Shown: positions 7,236-14,320 of the stretch, piece by piece | How positions within the stretch are numbered: position 1 is the stretch's first letter | Layout: each line of letters begins with the position of its first letter | IMG/VR virus record: IMGVR_UViG_3300046674_000388 | Coordinates: 1 to 55,930 of that record | Strand: one strand, 5' to 3' | DNA from: a virus | DNA length: 55,930 nt | Position numbers and translations under genes: made by a program | Notes under the pieces: model-generated | Told to the model about the DNA's origin: nothing | What the model saw: only the letters and a program-made list of their open reading frames with translations | The model's database searches: none

Positions 7236-7495
7236 CCTTCACAGCCACCGGCCTGGAGCGGCCCGACCTCGCGCACGTCCCTGACCACATCTGGCCGCCG
7301 CACCGCGAGACCGTCGACCTCGTCGTCGAGTTCGACCTGCGGCTCGGCGGCCGGTACGTAACCGCCGAGTGCCAGATGGGCGCGCACCACGCCTGCCCCG
7401 GCGGGCTCTTCACCGAGGGCCGCTCTCAGGATCTACGCTGCATGTGCGTCGCCGACGGCTGCAGCTGCAAGCCGCGGCAGGAGACGACCCGGTGA
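7232..7495 (+). CDS. Cys-rich small protein, 87 aa, unknown
   Basis: Coupled to the gene before by ATGA. The C-terminal half carries six Cys (AECQMGAHHACPGG and RCMCVADGCSCKPR), a pattern consistent with a small metal-binding knuckle. The N-terminal half is beta-like with no recognised fold. Function unknown. Confidence 0.5.
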   Translation: MTFTATGLERPDLAHVPDHIWPPHRETVDLVVEFDLRLGGRYVTAECQMGAHHACPGGLFTEGRSQDLRCMCVADGCSCKPRQETTR

Positions 7496-7704
7496 CCGAC
7501 CGCTTCGAGGTGCGCAAGCAGGTGCTGCACGGACAGGCCGGCTGGGTGCCGTGGGACACGCAGAAGAACAGGCCCGGCTCCAGTTGGTCACCGTCCCACG
7601 AACGCGTCGCTGCCTGGTGCCGACGGGAGAACGACGGGACTGTCAGTGACCCCGGCTACGGTGAGTCGCGTAAGAAGGATTGGACCGGAACGCCAAGGGC
7701 ATGA
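7492..7704 (+). CDS. Small phage protein, 70 aa, unknown
   Basis: Begins at a GTG overlapping the previous stop (GTGA). The sequence (RFEVRKQVLHGQAGWVPWDT) is a mixed alpha/beta pattern seen in short Streptomyces proteins. Its 3' end overlaps the convergent XRE gene by 49 bases, so the two transcripts are antisense there. Confidence 0.5.
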   Translation: MTDRFEVRKQVLHGQAGWVPWDTQKNRPGSSWSPSHERVAAWCRRENDGTVSDPGYGESRKKDWTGTPRA

Positions 7705-7895
7705 GCCAGTAACAGCAGTACGTCGAGGCTCGGGCTATGGGTGCCGAGCTCGGTCCGGTAGACGGTATGCCGGTCCAGCCCAGCCCGATGAGCAAGCCGC
7801 TCCTGGCTGAGCCCCCGTTCGACGCGAATCGCTCGGATGTGGGCGCCGATCCGTCGGCGCTGGTCGAGGACATCAGGGGGAAGTTCGGCGGGCAC
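7656..7895 (-). CDS. XRE-family helix-turn-helix regulator
   Basis: 79 residues from GTG 7895. The HTH_3 fold is clear: IGAHIRAIRVERGLSQERLA as helices 1-2, AGLDRHTVYRTELG as the recognition helix, then SPSLDVLLLLAHALGVPVQS. No oligomerisation or peptidase domain follows. It probably controls the palindromic region immediately upstream (7912-7949) and so itself or the nearby recombinase. Confidence 0.8.
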   Translation of the reverse strand: MPAELPPDVLDQRRRIGAHIRAIRVERGLSQERLAHRAGLDRHTVYRTELGTHSPSLDVLLLLAHALGVPVQSFLRDSP

Positions 7896-7911
7896 TCCGC
7901 CACGCTTGCCC

Positions 7912-7949
7912 GATCATGATCAAAAGTCTGCCGCATATATGAGGCAGAC
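7912..7949. promoter_or_regulatory. Palindromes upstream of the XRE gene
   Basis: GATCATGATC (7912-7921) is a perfect 10-bp palindrome. GTCTGCC (7926-7932) and GGCAGAC (7943-7949) are a perfect 7-bp inverted repeat around the AT-rich GCATATATGA, which could hold a -10 box on the minus strand. Likely the promoter and operator of the XRE gene. Confidence 0.55.
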
Positions 7950-7994
7950 CCACAGACTCCCCGGCCAGCAGCCCCCAGGCGCAGCCGGGGAAGA

Positions 7995-8026
7995 GCCGGC
8001 CCCCGCGGTGCACCGCGGGGGCCGGT
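7995..8026 (-). terminator. Terminator of the serine recombinase gene
   Basis: GCCGGCCCCCGCGGTG (7995-8010) pairs almost perfectly with CACCGCGGGGGCCGGT (8011-8026). It starts 2 bases beyond the recombinase stop codon, read leftward. Confidence 0.75.
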
Positions 8027-8027
8027 G

Positions 8028-9443
8028 CTATGCGTCGAGGGGTACCATCCGGCCAGGCTCGAAGCGTCGCTGCCCCTCGGTAGCAGGCAGTACCCGGTAC
8101 CCGGACGTGACCGCGCGCACCACATCGCGGCGCCCCGCAGGGTCGAGCCTCAGCCACTCCTCCACTGGGTCACCTGCGAGGAGCGCCCGGACCACGCCGG
8201 GCAGCGCGGATCCAAGCAGGGCTTTGCTTTCCTGGATGCGCGCGCTGATGATCGTCCTGGCCTCGTTGTACTCCGGGAACGTCAGCTCACGCCGGGCCCA
8301 CATACCGGCCAGCTCTTTCAGCTGCTGCTCGTCCGCCGCCAACTCGGTGCGGGCTGCGGCCACGGTGTCGTCCGCGAACGTGCTTTTCATGGCTGCGATG
8401 ACGGTCGGGGCGCCCAGGAACTGCAGCATCTGTCGTTCGATCTCGGCTTCTGCCCGGGGGGCGCTGATCGTGATCTTGCCGCAGCCGCCGCGGGTCGTCG
8501 CACACCAGTACCGCAGATCGGACTTCGACCCCCACCCGACCAGCCAGCGGTCGCACCGGCTGCACAGCAACACGCCGTTCAGCCAGCGGATCAGGGCGTT
8601 GTTCTCGCCGGGCAGCGTCCGCCGCTCCTTCAGCGCAGCCTGCACCTGGGTCCAGACGTCGCGGTCGAGGATGGGTGGCCAAGCGGCCTCGCCAACGACC
8701 TCGCCACGGAACACCCGCAGGCCCGTAATCCGGGGGCTGCCCATGGTGTTCCGTACGCCGCGGGTGGTCCACGCTTGGGCGTAGGGCGGGGGTGGCCCCT
8801 CCGCGTTGAGGTGCCGCATGACGCCGTGGATGCTCTCGCCGGCGAGCAGGAGTTCGGCCATGGTGCGGATCCCCTGAGCCTCGGCCTCACGGATGGTCAT
8901 GCCGTCGGGCTCGTAGCCGAAGGCGCGCAGGCCGCCGCCGGCGGGTTTGCCCTTCTCGGCGAGCTCCTCGTGCTTGCGGGCGACGCGGCGCGAGGTGTCC
9001 CTGCTCGACTTGTTGGCGACGGCGACCATGACGCGGGCCATGGTGATGTCCGCGTCGGTGTCGAGACGGAGGGAGCCGGTGACGCTGGAGACGGGGACGC
9101 GCCGCTGCTCAACGACGTCGATGAGGTCTTCGAGGTCGCGGGGGTCGCGGGTGTACCGGTCGAGGTCGTATGCGAGCAGGCCGTCGCGTTCGCCGCTAGC
9201 CAGCAGGGCGAGGGAGCGGCGCAGGCCGGGGCGGAAGGTGCGCATGGCGGTGGTGCCGTCCGGCAGGGTGACCTTGCGGCGCTTGAAGGCCGAGGTGTCG
9301 TTCTCGACGATGACCTCGGCGATTCCCCAGCCGAGCCGGTCGCCGTGCAGCCGTCCGTCCGTCTCCTGGCGGGCGACACCCAGGCCCTCGCCTTCACGGT
9401 CGTCCGAAATTCGAACAAGCAGAATGGCCCTCTTCGGCAGCAT
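8028..9443 (-). CDS. int: Large serine recombinase / serine integrase
   Basis: 471 residues, the usual length. The resolvase catalytic domain (about 6-150) has the nucleophile Ser13 (LLVRISDDREG) and the conserved LLAYDLDRYTRDPRDLEDLI. The recombinase domain follows at about 165-275 (AFGYEPDG; GLRVFRGEVVG), then a zinc ribbon with Cys294, Cys297, Cys314 and Cys321, and a coiled-coil segment (about 360-430). It is intact and should cut both DNA partners with 2-bp overhangs. A 52-bp dyad lies 4 bases upstream of its start and is the natural attP candidate. This is the second integrase of the genome. Confidence 0.9.
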   Translation of the reverse strand: MLPKRAILLVRISDDREGEGLGVARQETDGRLHGDRLGWGIAEVIVENDTSAFKRRKVTLPDGTTAMRTFRPGLRRSLALLASGERDGLLAYDLDRYTRDPRDLEDLIDVVEQRRVPVSSVTGSLRLDTDADITMARVMVAVANKSSRDTSRRVARKHEELAEKGKPAGGGLRAFGYEPDGMTIREAEAQGIRTMAELLLAGESIHGVMRHLNAEGPPPPYAQAWTTRGVRNTMGSPRITGLRVFRGEVVGEAAWPPILDRDVWTQVQAALKERRTLPGENNALIRWLNGVLLCSRCDRWLVGWGSKSDLRYWCATTRGGCGKITISAPRAEAEIERQMLQFLGAPTVIAAMKSTFADDTVAAARTELAADEQQLKELAGMWARRELTFPEYNEARTIISARIQESKALLGSALPGVVRALLAGDPVEEWLRLDPAGRRDVVRAVTSGYRVLPATEGQRRFEPGRMVPLDA

Positions 9444-9447
9444 GGTT

Positions 9448-9499
9448 GATAGGTTACACCTGACACTTCGGAGTGCCCAAATGGCTAATGTAACCTATC
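9448..9499. other. Candidate attP for the serine recombinase
   Basis: Outer arms GATAGGTTAC (9448-9457) and GTAACCTATC (9490-9499) are a perfect 10-bp inverted repeat. The symmetry continues inward: counting pairs from the centre at 9473/9474, 18 of 26 are complementary. Total length 52 bp, position next to the integrase start, and a non-palindromic central GT fit known serine-integrase attP sites. Core and dinucleotide are inferred from symmetry only. Confidence 0.6.
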
Positions 9500-9511
9500 C
9501 GATTTCCACGA

Positions 9512-9554
9512 AAGAGCCCCGTCACGCTGAGCTATCAGCGCAGGCGGGGCTCTT
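9512..9554 (-). terminator. Terminator downstream of the 76-aa minus-strand gene
   Basis: AAGAGCCCCG (9512-9521) pairs with CGGGGCTCTT (9545-9554), with an inner CGCTGA/TCAGCG stem and GCTA loop. On the minus strand it is followed by TTTCG. It would insulate the integrase from upstream transcription. Confidence 0.75.
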
Positions 9555-9570
9555 GCTTCGGGTGGCTGTG

Positions 9571-9801
9571 CTAGTTGGCAGGCGGTTCCAGGTCGTTGCG
9601 GCTCCAGGTCCGCGACTCGACGGCTTCCCGGAGGACACCCTCCAGCTGGCTCAGAAAGAGGGGGAACTCCCCAGGCTTGGGCGGCACGGCGGCGATCACG
9701 GTGTCGTGGGCGGCTTCGATGCGGGCGACGAGACGCCCCTGCGGAAGGTAGTCGACCGGCTCCACCCGGACATGCGGACTCGAATCTCTGATCTGTGCCA
9801 C
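9571..9801 (-). CDS. Small acidic protein, 76 aa, unknown
   Basis: GTG start at 9801 preceded on the minus strand by GAAGGGGGCC. Sequence IRDSSPHVRVEPVDYLPQGR continues as a mixed alpha/beta domain ending in a helix (LSQLEGVLREAVESRTW). It lies between the XRE repressor and the serine recombinase, with hairpins on both sides. It could be a recombination directionality factor or an immunity accessory, but no motif supports either. Confidence 0.55.
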   Translation of the reverse strand: MAQIRDSSPHVRVEPVDYLPQGRLVARIEAAHDTVIAAVPPKPGEFPLFLSQLEGVLREAVESRTWSRNDLEPPAN

Positions 9802-9819
9802 ACGGCCCCCTTCGGGTAG

Positions 9820-9854
9820 GGCGCCGGCGCGCGTGAGGGTACGCGGGCGGCGCC
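9820..9854 (-). terminator. Hairpin between XRE repressor and 76-aa gene
   Basis: GGCGCCG (9820-9826) and CGGCGCC (9848-9854) with further GC pairs inside; possible attenuator for leftward transcription from the repressor. The rest of 9802-9936 shows no gene I can support. Confidence 0.35.
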
Positions 9855-9936
9855 GGAGTGCGTTGTGCGCCCCCAGGCGGTCCCGACATCATGCCGTGTC
9901 CGAACAGCTACCGGTAGATGTGGAGGGGGTGCATCC

Positions 9937-10335
9937 TCATGTGTTCGAATTGGGCCTTCGAATGAGGATCTCGGCGATCTGCAGCATCTCCTGCCGGCCG
10001 CGCTCGTCCATCTCGCCCATGTGGTCGGCGACGACGCGGATGTCTCCGTCCTCCGACCAAACTGCGTCGTCCTTGATGTCGAGGAACTGCGCAGCGGCAG
10101 CGCGGGCCACGGTCTGGTAGCTGAGCTGCAAGCCACGAGCGAGGGCTGCGAGGCGCTCCCGTCGGGGAACATCCCGAAGCTTTCCGGTCTCCAATCGGGC
10201 AACCCAGGACGAAGCCATGGTCGGATCGCCGCTGGAGGCCGCGACCCCGTCCATCGACAGGCGAAGCTCGCCGCGGCGCTCCTTGCACAGGCGGGACAGG
10301 TCGTCCCGGGTCACTTCGGTCATGACAGCCATCAT
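9937..10335 (-). CDS. XRE-family repressor-like regulator
   Basis: 132 residues from the ATG at 10335, chosen because AGGAG lies 7 bases upstream; an upstream frame to 10392 lacks a site. The N-terminal HTH covers about 6-75 (DDLSRLCKERRGELRLSMDG then SSWVARLETGK). The C-terminal helical part (about 95-132, HMGEMDERGRQEMLQIAEIL) is a likely dimerisation helix. It is transcribed away from the operator-rich control region, and is the best candidate for the lysogeny repressor, though the rightward 100-aa HTH protein is the alternative. Confidence 0.75.
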   Translation of the reverse strand: MMAVMTEVTRDDLSRLCKERRGELRLSMDGVAASSGDPTMASSWVARLETGKLRDVPRRERLAALARGLQLSYQTVARAAAAQFLDIKDDAVWSEDGDIRVVADHMGEMDERGRQEMLQIAEILIRRPNSNT

Positions 10336-10422
10336 CCCTCTACTCCTCGCGCTCGTGTCTACCTGGTGGCGCTCGCGTCCCGCAGAACGCACTGGTCATC
10401 GTGGCGTGCACTACGCGCCGGG

Positions 10423-10579
10423 GACAAATTGTCTACCCCGTGGGAGTGAAGCGCTAGAGCGACAACGCGCCATGTGACCGTGTTCACGCCGATGTAACGC
10501 GGGAGCGAAATGGCCACTCCCGTGCAGTAGACAAAGTGCACCCGCAGTGCAATGCTGGGACCACTCCCACACGGGAGTG
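10423..10579. promoter_or_regulatory. Divergent control region with repeated operators (phage switch)
   Basis: A 20-bp element occurs twice facing inward: TTGTCTACCCCGTGGGAGTG rightward at 10429-10448, and TTGTCTACTGCACGGGAGTG on the minus strand at 10534-10515 (16 of 20 identical). TTGTCT could be a -35 box with GGGAGTG as operator in the spacer. A further operator is the dyad CACTCCC-ACAC-GGGAGTG at 10562-10579. GACAAATTGTC (10423-10433) is a perfect palindrome. The region 10336-10601 holds no gene. Confidence 0.65.
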
Positions 10580-10601
10580 ATCTGCTGCAGGAGGACGACT
10601 C

Positions 10602-10904
10602 TTGTCCCAATCCCTCACGCTGCGATTCCGCCTCAGGTCCCCGCAGCTGCTCCAGACCATCAGGCAGCACACCGGTGACGGCACCCGTGCCACCACCCGG
10701 GAGCTTGCCGATCTCGCCGGCGTACACCCCAGCTTCATCGGCAAGCTCCTCAAGGGAGAGCAGGAGACCGTCGCGGCCAAGGTTGCGTTCGCAATCTCCG
10801 GGCGGTGCGGCGTCGATCTCCTTGTCCTGTGGGAGCCCGTCGAGCGGACGACCACCCCGGCACTCCGCAGCGGGCCCCTACCGATAGCGGCGGCGGCCCA
10901 CTGA
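10602..10904 (+). CDS. Rightward HTH regulator (Cro/repressor-like)
   Basis: 100 residues from a TTG start preceded by GGAGGACGACTC. The HTH is at about 30-60: TTRELADLAGVHPSFIGKLL, followed by KGEQETVAAKVAFAISGRCG. It is the first gene right of the control region and so probably the counterpart of the leftward XRE protein, acting on the same CACTCCC/GGGAGTG operators. The message overlaps the next gene by TGATG. Confidence 0.75.
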   Translation: MSQSLTLRFRLRSPQLLQTIRQHTGDGTRATTRELADLAGVHPSFIGKLLKGEQETVAAKVAFAISGRCGVDLLVLWEPVERTTTPALRSGPLPIAAAAH

Positions 10905-11068
10905 TGACGAGGCGCCCGATGGACACCGGTGCCGATCTGCTCGCGCTCCTCGGACCGCCGTCGCCCGAAAAGGCCCGCCGCTTGGTCGCACTGCTCCGGC
11001 TGATGCCGGGACAGCGCCCCGCTGTCACCCCGGCACCGCGCCCCGAAAGGGCCCCGGACGCCGCCTGA
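10904..11068 (+). CDS. Small Pro-rich protein, 54 aa, unknown
   Basis: Starts at an ATG overlapping the previous stop by one base. Helical centre (DLLALLGPPSPEKARRLVAL) and Pro-rich tail. No recognised family. Confidence 0.5.
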   Translation: MTRRPMDTGADLLALLGPPSPEKARRLVALLRLMPGQRPAVTPAPRPERAPDAA

Positions 11069-11077
11069 CATGCAGAA

Positions 11078-11101
11078 GGCCGCCCGCGCGAACGGACGGC
11101 C
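11078..11101 (+). terminator. Weak hairpin before the 139-aa gene
   Basis: GGCCGCCCG (11078-11086) and CGGACGGCC (11093-11101) pair with one mismatch. Possible attenuator. Confidence 0.3.
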
Positions 11102-11140
11102 AGCGACACCCCCCTACCTACCCAGAAGGAGAGGCCGCTC

Positions 11141-11560
11141 ATGCAGCCTACCGTCAACCCCCCGCTTCCGGAGCGCCGCCGGATCAACACCGGCGCGATC
11201 ATCACCGCCGCCGCGGCCATCATCGAGCGCAACGGCCTGAACCAGGGCGGCTTCGTTGAGGCCGCGCCCGCCGGCAGTGAGGTCCCCCGCAGTGTCGCGT
11301 ACCGGAAGGTGTGCGCGGCGGGTGCGATCCGCCTGGCCACGTCGGGTAACCCGGAGGAGGACTGCCCGGCGGCCCGTGCCGCAATCCGTGTCCTGTCCGA
11401 GTCATTGCCGGGTGAGGCGCCGATCGACGACGAGAACGGTGACGTGTCGTACGTCGAGCACGTTGCGGTGTGGAACGACGCGCCGGGCCGCACTGCGGCC
11501 GAGGTCGCCCTGGTCCTCCGCGAGGTGGCTCTCCTGTCGGTGCTGGCGGTGGCGGCGTGA
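11141..11560 (+). CDS. DUF6197-like protein, 139 aa
   Basis: Ribosome site AAGGAGAGGCCGCTC. The order INTGAIITAAAAIIERNGLN, CAAGAIRLA and the C-terminal VWNDAPGRTAAEV with LREVALL matches a small actinobacterial family I recall as DUF6197 (Cys before Gly-Ala-Ile, Trp-Asn-Asp before Arg-Thr). Function of the family is unknown. It heads a run of five genes linked by overlaps. Confidence 0.65.
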   Translation: MQPTVNPPLPERRRINTGAIITAAAAIIERNGLNQGGFVEAAPAGSEVPRSVAYRKVCAAGAIRLATSGNPEEDCPAARAAIRVLSESLPGEAPIDDENGDVSYVEHVAVWNDAPGRTAAEVALVLREVALLSVLAVAA

Positions 11561-11724
11561 AGGCCCGTTCCCTGCCGCGTCGCCGCCACGTGCTGAGCGC
11601 TGCTGAGGTCACGCTGCTGGGCCTGTTCCTGGACGTGTACGGCGACCGGGCGGTGTGGCCGGAGTCGGTTCGTCGGGAGTACGCCTCCGCGGTGGCCCAG
11701 GCGTGCACGAGGAGCCCGCGATGA
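11557..11724 (+). CDS. Small helical protein, 55 aa, unknown
   Basis: GTG overlapping the previous stop (GTGA). Helical, basic N-terminus (KARSLPRRRHVLSAAEVTLL) with no Cys or membrane span. Function unknown. Confidence 0.45.
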   Translation: MKARSLPRRRHVLSAAEVTLLGLFLDVYGDRAVWPESVRREYASAVAQACTRSPR

Positions 11725-11840
11725 GCGACGGCCTCAAGAACTTCCTCACCGCGCTGACGGTGATCGCCCTCTACCTCGCGTTCTGCGCTGAGTACACGCG
11801 CACCGAGGACCCCACCGACGAGAAGCGGAAGGACGCCTGA
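11721..11840 (+). CDS. Single-span membrane peptide, 39 aa
   Basis: Coupled by ATGA. One span (about 7-23, FLTALTVIALYLAFCA) followed by an acidic then basic tail (TEDPTDEKRKDA). It could be a membrane anchor or a small inhibitor; nothing more can be said. Confidence 0.5.
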   Translation: MSDGLKNFLTALTVIALYLAFCAEYTRTEDPTDEKRKDA

Positions 11841-12211
11841 TGGGTACCGATGCCGGGCTGAACGCCCAGATCAACCCGCTGTGGACGCAGGTGGTACTGA
11901 CCGCCCGCCCCGTCCGTAACGACACGTTCCGGCAGCTCGCCGAGGCCATGGCGGAGGACTCGGAGCGCGTCATCTTCGAACTCCAGCAGCTCGCTGCCGC
12001 TCTCGACCGGCCCGCCGCCGGCTTCGACGAGGCCGTCGCCGACTTCGAGGCGAACCTCCAGCTTGACGAGGCCGCCCTGGAGCTCCGTGAGGACGAGGCG
12101 CTGCGGCTGGCCGACGAGTTGACGACCGCCGCGGCGCTCACTTCCACCGCCCGCCGGCGGGCCGCTGCCCCGATCGCCGTCGTGATCCCCCTGCAGAAGA
12201 GGAGCGCGTGA
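11840..12211 (+). CDS. Helical acidic protein, 123 aa, unknown
   Basis: Starts at TGATG overlap. Almost all helix, with heptad-like acidic repeats at 30-100 (FRQLAEAMAEDSERVIFELQ; LQLDEAALELREDEALRLAD). Likely a coiled-coil protein that pairs with the following coiled-coil gene product. Confidence 0.5.
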   Translation: MGTDAGLNAQINPLWTQVVLTARPVRNDTFRQLAEAMAEDSERVIFELQQLAAALDRPAAGFDEAVADFEANLQLDEAALELREDEALRLADELTTAAALTSTARRRAAAPIAVVIPLQKRSA

Positions 12212-12561
12212 TGCCGTTCATCTCCAGCCGCCGCCTGCACCGCATGCAGGCCCGCATCGACAGTCTGATCGTCCGTGCTGAGAACGCCGAGCACGAGGCC
12301 GTTGTGCAGGCCAACGCCACGTCGCTGATCGCTCAGCGGCAGGTGGCCAGCGAGGGCACGATCGCGGGGGCGCGTGCTGCGCTGGCTGCCCCGTACCTGG
12401 AGGTTCGGGCTCGGTGTGAGCGCCTGGAGCAGGCGAATGCCTCGCTCACCCGCAACAACCTGGCCCTGCATGACCGTCTGTGGGACGCGTTGGGTTACAC
12501 GCCCGAGCAGCGTGCCGCGATCGAATCCGGCAAGGGCGAGCCCGTGAAGGCCAGCGCATGA
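12211..12561 (+). CDS. Coiled-coil protein, 116 aa, unknown
   Basis: ATG start overlapping the previous stop; a GTG three bases earlier is also possible. Basic start (PFISSRRLHRMQARIDSLIV), then long coiled coil to about residue 95. The end (WDALGYTPEQRAAIESGK) is short and mixed. Function unknown. Confidence 0.5.
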   Translation: MPFISSRRLHRMQARIDSLIVRAENAEHEAVVQANATSLIAQRQVASEGTIAGARAALAAPYLEVRARCERLEQANASLTRNNLALHDRLWDALGYTPEQRAAIESGKGEPVKASA

Positions 12562-13430
12562 CCGTGACCGAGCTGCCGGGGCTCAGCGCCCCGGCCGCCG
12601 GGCCGGTCGTCACCGAGCCCGGCGTGTACGAGATGACGAACGAGCAGTACCACGCCGACCCCGTCCCGGCCGGTTCGCTGTCCTCGACCGGCGCCCGCCG
12701 CCTGCTGGACTGCCCTGCGAAGTACCGCTACGAGCAGGACCACCCGCAGGCACCGAAGCAGGAGTTCGACTTCGGGACCGCCGCGCACCAGGTCGTCCTC
12801 GGCCGCGGCGACGGCATCACCCTCGTCGAGGCCGACTCGTGGCGGACGAACGCCGCGAAGGACGCCGCTGTCGAGGCCCGCGCCCGCGGCCGGGTGCCGC
12901 TCCTCCCGCGGGACTGGGAGACCGTGCAGGCCATGGCCGAGGCGATCCGCCGACACCCCCTCGCGGGGCCGCTGTTCGCTGGCCAGGGCATCGCCGAGGA
13001 ATCCCTGTTCTGGCAGGACCAGGCCACCGGGATCTGGCGGCGGGCCCGCCCCGACTGGCGGATCGGCCGGCTCCTCGTCGACTACAAGACGACGGTCGAC
13101 GCCTCCGACGAGGCGATCGGCAAAGCGCTCCTCAACTACGGCTACCACCAGCAGGCCGCCTGGTACAGCGCCGGTGTCCGCTCCCTCGGCCTGATCGAGG
13201 CGCCCGCGTTCCTCTTCGTCTTCCAGGAGAAGACGGCGCCGTACCTGGTCAACGTCGTCGAAATGACCACGGTGACCATGCGGATCGGCCAGCACCGCAA
13301 CCGCAAGGCGCTCGCCCTGTACCGCGAGTGCACCGAGTCCGGGCACTGGCCCGGCTACGGCGAGACCCAGCCCGGACTCGTCGCCCTGCCCGGATGGGCC
13401 GAAAAGGCCGAACTGGAGGACATGCAGTGA
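12558..13430 (+). CDS. PD-(D/E)XK nuclease, phage exonuclease-like
   Basis: 290 residues, ATGA-coupled. The opening VYEMTNEQYHADPVPAGSLS and SSTGARRLLDCPAKYRYEQD are the usual start of the exodeoxyribonuclease VIII-type PD-(D/E)XK domain. Active-site candidates are Glu148-Glu149 (AEESLFW), Asp166 (ARPDW) and Asp175-Tyr-Lys177 (LLVDYKTT), followed by the helix with YGYHQQAAWY. It should digest double-stranded DNA to leave single strands for recombination or replication. The gene overlaps the next by GTGA, so the two proteins are likely made and used together. Confidence 0.85.
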   Translation: MTVTELPGLSAPAAGPVVTEPGVYEMTNEQYHADPVPAGSLSSTGARRLLDCPAKYRYEQDHPQAPKQEFDFGTAAHQVVLGRGDGITLVEADSWRTNAAKDAAVEARARGRVPLLPRDWETVQAMAEAIRRHPLAGPLFAGQGIAEESLFWQDQATGIWRRARPDWRIGRLLVDYKTTVDASDEAIGKALLNYGYHQQAAWYSAGVRSLGLIEAPAFLFVFQEKTAPYLVNVVEMTTVTMRIGQHRNRKALALYRECTESGHWPGYGETQPGLVALPGWAEKAELEDMQ

Positions 13431-14320
13431 CCACCTTCCCCGAGCAGTACATGCAGACCGCCCCCGTACAGGCCCGCATCGGGCAGGGCACCGCGGTTGA
13501 GCAGTCCCGCGCCGTGGCCGAGGTCCAGGCCGCGATTGTCGTCGCCCAGCAGTGCCCCCGCAACCTCACCCAAGCACTGCAGGAGATGCGGCAGTCCTGC
13601 CAGCAGCAGGCCCTTGCCGAGCGCGCGTTCTACCGCTTCCCCCGGGCTGGCGGGGCGGTGTCCGGCGCGTCCGTTCACCTCGCCCGGGAGCTGGCCCGCT
13701 GCTGGGGCAACGTCCAGTACGGGCTGATCGAGCTGCGGCGTGACGACGAGTACGGGCAGTCCGAGATGCAGGCGTTCGCGTGGGATGTCCAGACCAACTC
13801 GCGGAACAGCTCAACGTTCGTCGTCCCGCACAAGCGGGACACGAAGGACGGCGCGAAGGCCCTCACGGACATGCGGGACATCTACGAGAACAACGCCAAC
13901 AACGGTTCCCGTCGGGTCCGTGAGGCGATCTTCGCGATCCTTCCGCCGTGGTTCGTCGAAGAGGCGAAGGACCTGTGCAACCAGACCTTGCGGGGCGGCG
14001 GCGGCAAGCCCTTGCCGCAGCGGGTCGCCGACGCGATCAAGACGTTCGACGGGCTCGGCATCACCGCCGACCGCATCGAGCAGAAGTTCGGCCGTCCGTC
14101 CGACAAGTGGACCGACCATGACGTGGCTCAGCTGCTGGTGACTTACAAGAGCCTCCAGCGCGGCGAGGTGACCATCGAGGACGAGTTCCCTGCCGAGCGC
14201 GTCACCCTCGCGGAGATCACCCGGCCGACGCCGGAGCCCGTCAGCGCACCGGAGGAGACCAGCCTCCCGGCTGAGGGCACTCAGTGGCCGGCCGTCGCAC
14301 AGCCCGGCGGTGCCGAGTGA
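13427..14320 (+). CDS. Probable recombination partner of the nuclease (annealing protein?)
   Basis: 297 residues. The order of phrases (VEQSRAVAEVQAAIVVAQQC; ERAFYRFPRAGGAVSGASVH; FAWDVQTNSRNSS; YENNANNGSRRVREAIFAIL) is that of a widespread phage family usually found beside PD-(D/E)XK exonucleases, in the place RecT or Red-beta would hold. No ATPase motif. By position I infer a single-strand annealing or binding role. The C-terminal 45 residues are acidic and Pro-rich, like a partner-binding tail of an SSB-type protein. Family identity is remembered, function inferred. Confidence 0.55.
   Translation: MTTFPEQYMQTAPVQARIGQGTAVEQSRAVAEVQAAIVVAQQCPRNLTQALQEMRQSCQQQALAERAFYRFPRAGGAVSGASVHLARELARCWGNVQYGLIELRRDDEYGQSEMQAFAWDVQTNSRNSSTFVVPHKRDTKDGAKALTDMRDIYENNANNGSRRVREAIFAILPPWFVEEAKDLCNQTLRGGGGKPLPQRVADAIKTFDGLGITADRIEQKFGRPSDKWTDHDVAQLLVTYKSLQRGEVTIEDEFPAERVTLAEITRPTPEPVSAPEETSLPAEGTQWPAVAQPGGAE

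Noticed and set aside
9485-9892. Minus-strand frame across the 76-aa gene
   Set aside because: Overlaps a better-supported gene in another frame and reads Pro/Arg-rich nonsense.
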